Source of the DNA: Tubulanus polymorphus
Taxonomy: Eukaryota; Nemertea; Palaeonemertea; Tubulaniformes; Tubulanidae
Length of the DNA: 64,000 nt
Direction: 5' to 3'
NCBI RefSeq assembly: GCF_964204645.1
Contig: NC_134033.1
Coordinates: 663,631 to 727,630 of the forward strand
This document shows positions 47,110 to 58,800 of the stretch, one piece after another (position 1 is the first letter of the stretch; the number at the start of each line of letters is the position of its first letter). The notes under the pieces were generated by a model that saw only the letters and a program-made list of their open reading frames with translations, searched no databases and had not been told where the DNA came from. Made by a program: the position numbers and the translations under genes.

Positions 47110-49820
47110 ATTTGGCAGAGACATTAGTGAAACCAGTGTCCTACTGGAATCGGACGGGAATTTCTCGTAATTCAACGCGGATAAGATTTGAAAGTTGTCT
47201 ACCACCCAAACATATTCCAATGCGTTACCAGGCACAGAGTCCAGTGGTAAACGTCTCTCCTGACCAAGTTGAACAAAAGTTTCGAAAATTTAACCCAGAC
47301 ACGAAAATAAAAATGGCCAAATTGAAATGCAATCGGTTTAGGAATGCGGGAAACGCAACTACCGTATCCAAAAGTCTTCCATGAATATAGATATTTACTC
47401 TACCTAACTACTTATGATGTCCTAATAATTCAATTGTTTTATATTATGAATCATCTATACTTTAAAAACGAAAGACTCCATGAAGAATGAACTACATTCC
47501 AGTTTCGACCATGGAGTTGATTATGACCGCGCGCCGGGAGTGCCATCGCCGGGAGTGCTATCGCCTTCTAAAAACTATCGTCAAAAATAGGCTGAAATTG
47601 TCAACTTACAAATCCAAAATTGAGAAATTAAACGAGACTTACCTGTAAGTTGAAGTTTGATTGTAATTCTTCGGAATTATACCAGATGCGAGTGCGCCCG
47701 ACAATATCCACTCCGACCAAGCCGTGGAGGTGTTGCAATGGATTGGTGTTATCTCACCAAGAAACGGTACTCGCGACCCGATAAATTGTAAATTTTGTAA
47801 ATTTGTAAAATTTTTTCATAGCCCTATTTGTAAACCACGCTGGATGGAATCTAGATTGAATCGATACGGAATCTAGATGGAATCGATACGGAATCTTGAT
47901 GGAATCGATACGGAATCTATACGGAGTGATCGCGAGGTGATATACACAATTTCCTATCTACGTAGTTTATTCAGCCTCTCAGTTTTCAATACCACAGAAA
48001 ATATTCCAATATTATTTTTTTGTGGAAATTTTTCGATAATTTCGGTGATTTTTCCTTCATGCCCTCCGCTCGGGATTGTGGAATAAAGCAAAAAAATCGA
48101 ATCTCCTGAGTTTTGCAAGTGTGTTCTGAGCCTCAGGAATGACGGTTCCGATTTTCGAAAGGAACGTGCAACATAAAATGTTTACAATTATCAAGAACAT
48201 TTTTATTTTTGAATATATGTAAGGAAAAAGTGGTGGACAAAAATCAATAGGTTAAGATTCACATTTATATGAGAGGTAACCGGCCGGGCCCGCGAGAGGA
48301 AAGATATTGAGTAGTAACTTTAGTAACAATTGTAGAATCTCAACAAAATACAATTTTTGACTGCTGTGCACTTAACCAAATTTCGTCGTTGACATATTTA
48401 TCCCCAAACATAAAACATATCATCATTTAAAGCGGCGCGGCGGCAAGTGATCTCCGTCGATCCTTATCCGCAATATAGCCAAACCCGATCACCCTTAATC
48501 CAGATCCGCGATTTTAGATGAACTTATACATACTGTCCGAATTGCTAATCCGATACATAGGGTTAGCGCTGTCCTGAATCCATATCCAGGATATAGCGTT
48601 ATCTCAAGTATATGCAGATTATGGCGTTGCAGGGTTTGTGGCCTTAGATACCCAGTCAAGATGGTTATGCCCTGTGTAGACATAAAATAAAAATCTTTAA
48701 GGTGAAAAGTTTGCTACCCTTTGTAATAAAAAAATAAATTTTTCCTCTTATATGTCTGAACCTATAATCATAGTTTACTCTTTGAATAGACAGGATCAAC
48801 CTCTTCGATGGAATCTATTCTAAAGATAGTGGTTTTGAATGTGTTTGTTTTTTTAGGTTTTTTCAGGCAAGTCGTCGTACCACAAAGTAGTAAACATAGT
48901 TTTACTATTTCTCGTGGTCTGTTGAGTCATTGAACTGGCGTGATAGGCTTCAGAGCCAATAGCAATTCAATTATCCTTTATTTATAAAATTAGTATAATT
49001 ACGGATCTTTTCACTAATTAGAAATTAATCAAATCGATCTTATTCGATGAAATAAATTGATATAATGGTATTAAGGAAGTCTAGTTGAACAGTACGCCGG
49101 GTTCGAGCCCGACCAGTACTATAGTGCATTGCAGCAAGTTCTGACCCCCTAAACCTAAAAACCCTGGCTGAAGTGAAGAAATCTATTGCGATTGTTTGAG
49201 ATAGCTCCCGGGTTTGATGAGTTTGGCCCTTCATGATGCTTCGTGTATTGTTGAACTGACAATGTGACCCAAGGAGTCGAGCTCGATGCGTCAAATGAAT
49301 TGTGAAGTAAATTTTCCAATTTTCTCTGATCTGATTCGGATTGATTGTCGTCGATTGGTGGTGTCAAACGTCGGAAAGAAAAATTGATTGAAGATTGAAA
49401 TCTAGACCTAGAACTATTAAAAGGGGGTCAAAAAGCTGTTTATGGGCGTTTGATTTTAACATTCACATTTCATAATTTAATTTCACGATTCTGTGGGTTT
49501 TTGTAAGTATTTCATTTTGTTGGGGAAACCCAACAATAAAAGCCCAATTTACCCCACACATGTGTGAGGTGTGGGGTCCTATAAACTAACCCCCCCCCCC
49601 TTCCCCCCACATCATTGTTAAGACCTGATATTCATTCCTATTTTGTATTTAATGTTTTTTCAGAAGTAGAAGATTCCAATTCATCCTGAAATTGCCTAAA
49701 TTCCTAGGAAAAAAAGGAAAGAATTCTTCATTTAAACTTTCTGTCAGTTGAAATCTGTTATTGTGGTGGTACGCAGCGCTGCAGGGAACCAGTCACACAG
49801 CCACAGGGAACCAGTCACAA
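47110..49820. other. Intergenic, upstream of CUL4
   Basis: No supported gene. It holds a short direct repeat GGAATCGATACGGAATCT (47850-47920), homopolymer runs of C (49590-49607), and a B box-like GGGTTCGAGCCCGACC near 49098-49113 that may be a SINE scrap. The 5' UTR and promoter of CUL4 should lie at the right end. Confidence 0.45.
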
Positions 49821-49821
49821 G

Positions 49822-52800
49822 ATGAATGATAAGAAGAGAGCGAATTTCTCGGCGTTAACGAGTTCAAGCAACGGTTTAAACCGCAACGTTTCACCACTCG
49901 CTAACAATAAACCAACTGCTGCTAAAAAACTAGTGATCAAAAACTTTAAAGGTTAGAAATTATCCGATTCCAGTTCCACTGTTACTGGATCTAGTTCCAC
50001 AGTTACTGGATCCAGTTCCACAGTTACTGAATCCAGTTCCACAGTTACTGGATCTAGTTCCACAGTTACTGGATCCAGTTCCACAGTTACTGGATCCAGT
50101 TCCACAGTTACTGGATCTAGTTCCACAGTTGCTGGATCCAGTTCCACAGTTGCTGGATCCAGTTCCACAGTTACTGGATCCAGTTCCACAGTTACTGGAC
50201 TCAGTTCCACTGTTACTGGATCTAGTTCCACAGTTATTGGATTCCAGTTCCACAGTTACTGGATCTAGTTCCACAGCTATTGGATACAGTTCCACAGTTA
50301 CTGAATACTATTCCACAGTTACTGGATCCAATTCCACGGTTATGGTATCCAGTTCCACACTTGAGGATCAGATTGTGGAACTGTGGAACTGGATCCTTGC
50401 AAAACTCGTTCAAGAATCCAGTAACAATCGGGATTTAAAATCTAGAAATGATCAGCTTATATCAAACAAGTCTCTGGTTGAGTGTGTATGAATTATTGAG
50501 ATGTTGAATTGTGTTTTTCAGAGAAGCCGAAATTGCCGGAGAATTATCACGTAGAAGCCTGGCACAAACTGAAGGAAGCAGTTGAAGCTATTCATACGAG
50601 TCATGCAATCAAATACAGCCTCGAAGAATTATATCAGGTACTATTAAAATCAGCTGACTATCATCATGCGGCGCTAAGATTGCAGGATATTGGACGTAGG
50701 AGCAACCAGGGGTTACCTGGTAGTACCTTGGAGCAATCAGGGGTTACCTGGTCATACCTTGGAGCAATCAGGGGGTACCTGGTCATACCTTGGAGCAATC
50801 AGGGGTACCTGGTCATACCTTGGAGCAATCAGGGGTACCTGGTCCTACCTTGGAGCAATCAGGGGTACCTGGTCATACCTTGGAGCAATCAGGGGTTACC
50901 TGGTCATACCTTGGAGCAATCAGGGGTTACCTGGTCATACCTTGGAGCAATCAGGGGTTACCTGGTCATACCTTGGAGCAATCAGGGGTTACCTGGTCAT
51001 ACCTTGGAGCAATCAGGGGTTACCTGGTCATACCTTGGAGCAATCAGGGGTTACCTGGTCATACCTTGGAGCAATCAGGGGTTACCTGGTGCAACAGGAG
51101 CAGTCATGAGTGCCTCATATTTATTTTACTCTTAGAATTCTCTTAAAATTTGCATATTTGAGGGAAGTGAGATATTGATAGTGATATACTGAATATTGAG
51201 ATACTTAGATATTGAAATACTGAAGTAATTAGATACTGAGATATCGATATTCTTGTTCGAGATAATTGTATACTGAGATAGTTATATGCTGAGATTGATA
51301 TACTGAGATAGTGATATACTGAGGTATTGAGATAATGGGATAGTGATATGCTGAGATAACGAGATAATGATATGCTTAGATAATGAGATACTGGGATAAT
51401 GATATGCTGAGATAATGAGATACTGGGATGGTGATATGCTGAGATAATGAGATACTGGGATGGTGACATATTGAGATAATGAGATAGTGATATGCTGAGA
51501 TAATGAGATACTGGGATGGTGATATACTGAGATATTGAGATAATGAGATAGTCGATGGTTGTATTTCAGGCCGTTGAGAACATGTGTTCTCATAAAATGT
51601 CAGCGACGTTGTACGACCAGTTGAAACAGGTTTGTGAAAGTTACGTACGATCGAATCTGGATCGATTCATCGAAGTGATGACCGATCACGAGCAATATTT
51701 GAAAATGATCGACGCGTGTTGGCAGGCTCATTGCCAACAGATGGTACGTAATCAACCCTACCCCCCGCCTAATGTCACCTTACAGTTCACTTTGTTATAC
51801 TATAGAATATTCAATGCACGCTATGTTTTGAATATGAGATGATGAATATTTGAATGAGTCATTCATTTATTCATCAGGGGCCGGTTCCATAGACAAGGCT
51901 CAGACTTAAGATCGGTCTAAGACAAACTTAGTTCTATAGCCAATCTAACAACTTAAGACCAGTCTCAAGATTTAAGACCACTTTTCGTCTTAAGTCTTGA
52001 CTATGGAAGTGGCCCCCAGCTGATGAAGCTTCTATGAATTAGTAGCAAAAGCTCATGAGTCAAATAAACTATTTAGACCTATATAGTACTACTCACATCT
52101 CGTTATCTATTCTAAACCTGGTTTACACCAGGCTACTCTACGTATGTTACTGAAGTAGGATTTAGAGTCCTCCAACATGGAGCAGTCCATCAGACCTAAA
52201 TGGAGAACCATCTCTACCATTGATATTACGAATCTTTATCTATTATTTATGTATTTTTCAGATAATGATTCGTAGTATATTCCTGTTTTTGGATCGGACC
52301 TACGTGCTTCAGAATTCAGCTATTGCCTCGATATGGTAAGAAGAATTATCTAGATTTTACTGCAGTAGATTTTTATCTCGCGCAGAAGAAGGATAGCTTT
52401 CACGAGTATCTCGTTGAAAATTTGAAAACTTAACACGGAAGTGTTAGTCCAGCTCCAATCCAAAAAACTGGCTACAGAACTTAATCTCTATGTTGCACGG
52501 GTCTGGAACTGTTTGTAATCTATGAGTTGTATATATTTGCAGGGATATGGGTCTGGAACTGTTTCGATTATATATAATCAGTAATCATTTAGTGCAGACG
52601 CGAACCGTCGATGGTTTATTGGTTCTAATCGAACGGGAAAGAAATGGAGATAAAGTAGATCGACAATTATTAAAAAGTCAGCTACGTATGCTTTCTGATT
52701 TACAGGTAAACACCCTCAAAGACAAGTCTAAGCTCTTTTGGTTCTATAACCAATCTAACAACTTAAGACCAGTCTAAGCTCATTTTGGTTCTATAACCAA

Positions 52801-55800
52801 TCTAACAACTTAAGACCAGTCTAAACTCATTTTGGTTCTATAACCAATCTAACAACTTAAGACCAGTCTAAGCTCATTTTGGTTCTATAACCAATCTAAC
52901 AACTTAAGACCAGTCTAAACTCATTTTAGTTCTATAACCAATCTAACAACTTAAGACCAGTCTAAACTCATTTTAGTTCTATAACCAATCTAACAACTTA
53001 AGACCAGTCTCAGCTCATTTTAGTTCTATAGTCAATGAAACAACTTTAAAACAGTTGGTCTAACCAGTGAATTTCGGACCATGCAACTTGGCAACTGTGC
53101 CTGGTTTGTATTTTGAATTGAAACACTGTTGATGTGTATATTGTAATTTTGTAGATCTATCAAGAAGCGTTTGAGTCAAAGTTTCTAGACGCAACCGATA
53201 GTCTATACTCTGTGGAGGGACAGAGTTTGATGCAGGATAGAGATGTAAGTATTCACAGTACCCCCCTCCCTCCCCCTCCCTCCCCCTCCCCCCACCTCTT
53301 CACGCCCATTCCTGCCAAGGGTAATAGTTTCACATTAACCTCTCGGTTTCTGCCTTTCAGGTTCCGGCGTTTTTGGCTCATGTCGACAAAAGATTAAACG
53401 AGGAATCGGAACGACTTTTACATTATCTCGATCAAACTACAAAGTAAAATAATCAGTAGTTCATATTTGCAGCACTAAAAACCTTCCCTGATTTTAACCG
53501 TGTTTATTTCTCTAAATTCAGGAAACCGTTGATAAATTGTGTTGAAAAAAATCTACTCGAAAAACATCTCGTTGCCATATTACAGAAAGGTATTATATAT
53601 TACACATGTAACATGTGTCTGTAACATGTACCTGTAACATGTACCTGTACCTGTAACCACTCTTGAAAATGGTTTTTAGTATAAAATCGAAATTCTGGTT
53701 TTTGATAAATTTTAATAGTTTCAATTTTTTTTTTAAACTTTTTCGATCCTGTGATTGTGGGACTCATATTCTATTCGTCACTCGCAATTCAATGCGTAGT
53801 TTTAACACGTTATGTAACATGTACCTGTAGCCTGTAACATGTACCTGTGTAACCTGTAACATGTGCCTGTAACATGGTGTAATCTGTTGTAGGATTGGAT
53901 CAGTTATTGGATGAGAATAGAATTCACGACCTGCGTCTGCTCTATCAGTTATTCTCGAGAGTTCGAGACGGTTTGAAGGAATTGTGTACGACGTTTGCGG
54001 CTTTCATTAAAGTAAGGAATTATATAGAGAGATTTTCGTCCCGGTTTTGAAACTCGAACCCGAGACTGATAATTATTTGAATTTTATTTTTTTTTTTTTA
54101 AGAAATCTGGTCGAATGATTGTCGTCAATCCAGAGAATAATCCCGATAAAGATCGCGACATGGTTCAACATCTTTTAGGTAAATATTGTAATCACCTGGC
54201 TTAGATTTAAGACCAGTGTTAAGACACGCATCTCGGTCCTGTAGCCAAAGTATCAACTAAAGATCAGTTTGAAGAAGATTAAGACAACTTATGACTTAAA
54301 ACAGTTTGACCACTGACCTGGCAAACTCAGGGAAGCAGAATTACCTAGAAAATAAATCAGGGAATTTGTTAATAGGACGGAACCGTGTAATAATTGACTG
54401 CAGCCAGCGCCTGGGGCCAGTTGCATAGTTATGGCTTTGACTTAAGACCAGTCTTAGACCGACTTAGTTCTATAGCCAATCTAACAACTTAAGACCAATC
54501 TTGAGATGTTAGACCAGTATTGGACTTAAGTCGTGACTATGCAACTGGCCCCTGGTTTAAAATTTAACTTCTGAATTGTCTACTAGTCGTTGGTATGAAA
54601 GTGAAAAGGTTTTTGATTTCGATTTGTTTCAGATTTTAAAGATAAAGTTGATAATATCGTCACCGTGTGTTTCATGCAGAATGAAAAATTCATCAATTCA
54701 ATGAAAGAATCGTTTGAATCATTTATTAATCAACGGCAAAATAAACCAGCTGAACTTATCGGTAAGTGGGAGCAGAGAGTGAGCGTGGGTGAGAATGAGA
54801 GAGGGAGTGAAGACTTGCGAGGGAGGTGGGGGAGGAGAGGAGATTGGAGGTGAGGTGAGGAGAGAGAGGAGACTGGAGGTGAGGTGAGGTGAGAGAGACA
54901 GAGTAGACTAGAGAGGGAGGTGGGAAGTTGAGAGAGAGGCAGAGGAGACTAGAGAGGGAGGTGGGAAGTTGAGAGAGAGGCAGAGTAGACTAAGAGAGGG
55001 AGAGGAGACTAAGAGAGGGAGGGGGAGGTGAGGAGAGGCAGAGATGACTTGAGAGGGAGGGAAGCAGAGGGAGGCTGGGGAAGTGGTGGTCAGAGGAGAG
55101 GCAACGTGAGGGGTGAACAGAGGGAGGTTAGTAAGCAGAAAGGGAGAGGGTAGATAGGGCTCTACTGTAGTTAATGCACGGTAGCCACTCGCCTGGAAAT
55201 CAGTGAATAGTCGCCCAGCCATGGAGAAGGCATTTTCTAAATTTCATTGTTCTGCCGTATTTTAGCAAAATATGTCGATACAAAACTGAGAGCTGGAAAT
55301 AAAGAAGCAACGGAAGAAGAACTGGAAAAATTACTCGACAAAATAATGGTTCTATTCAGATTTATCCACGGTACGTTTAACCAGCTCCACCTGGTGTTCA
55401 TTACTGAAGACATGCAGCAGACGGCAAACAGCCTAGCGCCCTCTAGTAGCTGATATATTTGTATATTGTTGCTCCGCGTATTTTCAGGTAAAGATGTATT
55501 TGAAGCGTTTTATAAGAAGGATCTAGCGAAGCGTCTGCTCGTCGGTAAAAGTGCGTCTGTCGATGCTGAGAAATCAATGTTATCCAAACTGAAACAGGAA
55601 TGTGGAGGTCATTTCACCAGTAAACTGGAGGGAATGTTTAAAGATATGGAACTCTCGAAAGATATCATGTTCGCTTTCAAACAGGTAACATTACACATAG
55701 CCGGGGAGGGGGCAGTTCACAGGGCCGGGGGAGGGGGGCAGTTCACAGGGCTGGGGGGAGGGGGCAGTTCACAGGGCCGGGGGCAGTTGCTCAATAGTTG

Positions 55801-58800
55801 GTTGAGTCAACCAGTGAATAGTTGACATAGAGACAATCAAATTGTTTTATAACCATGATATTTTTCCCGTAAGCCAGACCATCTTGTAGAACAGGGGGCC
55901 CAAGAAAGGGGTAGTACAGAGAGGTGCATTGGTCTAGTGGTTTAAGCCGCCGGTCACCGGTCTCGTCAATCCAGGGTTTATGGGTTCAAACCCAGGTGGT
56001 GATAGAGTTTCTCGGACGAAGGTTATTCTCTGGTCTCTCCCCCATTGGGAGAAAGAAAACTGCTTATAATGCCCTGCGTGGTGCTTAGCGGGTTGAGGGA
56101 ATTGAAAGAAAACTGAAAGAGGAAAGGGTACAGGTGCCTGGGGGAGGGGTACAGGCGCCTGGGGGAGGGGTACAGGCGCCTGGGGGAGGGGTACAGGCGC
56201 CTGGGGGAGGGGTACAGGCGCCTGGGGGAGGGGTACAGGCGCCTGGGGGAGGGGTACAGGCGCCTGGGGGAGGGGTACAGGCGCCTGGGGGAGGGGTACA
56301 GGCGCCTGGGGGAGGGGTACAAGCGCCTGGGGGAGGGGTACAGGCGCCTGGGGGAGGGGTACAGGCGCCTGGGGGAGGGGTACAGGCGCCTGGGGGAGGG
56401 GTACAAGCGCCTGGGGGAGGGGTACAGGCGCCTGGGGGAGGGGTACAGGCGCCTGGGGGAGGGGTACAGGCGCCTGGGGGAGGGGTACAGGCGCCTGGGG
56501 GAGGGGTACAGGCGCCTGGGGGAGGGGTACAGGCGCCTGGGGGAGGGGTACAGGCGCCTGGGGGAGGGGTACAGGCGCCTGGGGGAGGGGTACAGGCGCC
56601 TGGGGGAGGGGTACAGGCGCCTGGGGGAGGGGTACAGGCGCCTGGGGGAGGGGTACAGGCGCCTGGGGGAGGGGTACAGGCGCCTGGGGGAGGGGTACAG
56701 GCGCCTGGGGGAGGGGTACAGGCGCCTGGGGGAGGGGTACAGGCGCCTGGGGGAGGGTTCTAGGTCTCTGCGGTGTTGATCAGTTATTCTAAACTCGTAA
56801 AGTCTTCTATTTCAGTACATGACGAATCAAGAAGCTCCCGGAAATATCGAACTGACTGTGAATATATTAACAATGGGTTACTGGCCGACGTACGTCCCGG
56901 CCGAGGTTCATCTGCCTCCCGAGATGGTTCGATTTCAAGGAATATTTAAACATTTTTACCTGAGTAAACACAGCGGTCGTAAACTACAATGGCAATCGAC
57001 GCTCGGACATTGCGTTTTACGCGCTCACTTTCAGAAAGAACGTAAAGAGCTTCAAGTTTCTTTATTTCAATCTTTGTGTTTGATTTTATTCAATGACGCA
57101 GATTCTTATTCGTTCGAGGAAATCAAAAACGCGACGGCTATCGGTGAGTTTATTTACCTATACAGGGGGTAGGGTAGCTATCGGTGAGTTTATTTACCTA
57201 TACAGGGGTAGGGTAGCTATCAGAGTGTTTATTTACCTATACAGGGGGTAGGGAAGCTATCGGTGAGTTTATTTACCTATACAGGGGGTAGGGTACTAAC
57301 GGTGAGTTTATTCAAACATGGGGGGTGGAAGCATCACCAGTTCCACAGTCATATGACCCTATGCAGCTCCACAGTTAGGCTACCCACACAAATATCAAAC
57401 TGGATCACAGAAATGTGAGACTGGGTCCAGAAGATCCACTGCCGGATATCTTACCTAAAACTGAAGTATCAAGGATATGAACCCGGGCTCATTATCCACT
57501 TTCTATTAATAATTCAGGATCCAGTTCGACAGTTGTGAGTTAAGATTTAACTCCGAGTTAACTCATTGAAAATGAACTGATTTTAACTCAAGAGTTGTCT
57601 CTTACTCACAACTGTGGAACTGGATCATGAGTTCAGAATTAACTCTAACTCACAACTGTGAAACTGTTAGATGTGTGTGATTGTATGAATGTATATATGA
57701 TTATAGAGGAGAGTGAATTGAAACGCACGTTACAGTCTCTAGCCTGCGGTAAAGCTCGTGTGATCTCTAAAGAACCGAAGAGTAAAGAAGTAGAAAGCAC
57801 CGATCGATTCTTTTACAACGCGACGTTCAAACATAAACTATACAGAATACGTATTAATCAGGTCCAGATGAAAGAAACGGTAAGAGACAGTTCCACTCCT
57901 CAGAGTTCACAGTTCCACTCCTCAGAGTTCACAGTTCCACTCCTCAGAGTTCACAGTTCCACTCCTTAGAGTTCACAGTTCCACTCCTCAGAGTTCACAG
58001 TTCCACTCCTCAGAGTTCACAGCTCCACTCCTCAGAGTTCACAGTTCCACTCCTCAGAGTTCACAGTTCCACTCCTCAGAGTTCACAGTTCCACTCCTCA
58101 GAGTTCACAGCTCCACTCCTCAGAGTTCACAGTTCCACTCCTCAGAGTTCACAGTTCCACTCCTCAGAGTTCACAGTTCCACTCAGAGTTCACAGTTCCA
58201 CTCCTCAGAGTTCTCAATTCCGCTCAAGAGTTCACAGTTCCACTCCTCAGAGTTCACAGTTCCACTCCTCAGAGTTCTCAGATCCACTCATAGTTTTCAG
58301 AATCACTCAGAGTTCTCAGTTTACATTTAACTCTTATCCGTCAAAATAATTTCATTTTCGATGTTTTAATTCTTATTATTCAAATTATACGAGGGTTCAG
58401 AACTATTGAACTCAGTCCACAACTGTAGAACTGGATCCAGATGTATAGAACTAGGCCCAGAACTGTAAAACTGGGGCCAGAGCTAAAGAACTAGGTCCAG
58501 TAACATTGAAACTGGGGCCAGGTCTATGTTTGGTTTTGTTGCTGGTGTAAAATGAACTGATGTTTGTTTGTTTATTTATTTTTTCGATATTGAACAGCAA
58601 GAGGAGAATGTGAATACAACTGAGAGAGTGTTTCAGGATCGTCAATACCAGGTCGACGCAGCTATCGTCAGAATCATGAAAACACGTAAAACATTGAGTC
58701 ATAATTTATTGATTACTGAACTTTATAATCAACTGAAATTCCCTGTGAAAGTAAGTACTCACTCCGGCCCCCATCTCCCCTCCGCTCCTATTCTCCCCTC

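Noticed and set aside
49953-50295. Repeat proteins with DPVTVEL or NCGTGSS units
   Set aside because: Products of the 21-bp minisatellite in CUL4 intron 1.
50697-51092. Regular 31-bp repeats as a CRISPR array
   Set aside because: Units are directly adjacent without spacers, and the context is a eukaryotic intron.
56134-56763. 209-codon APGGGVQ repeat frame inside CUL4 intron 13
   Set aside because: The 21-bp minisatellite has no stop in phase. It lies between two well-supported CUL4 exons and has no start context or signal.
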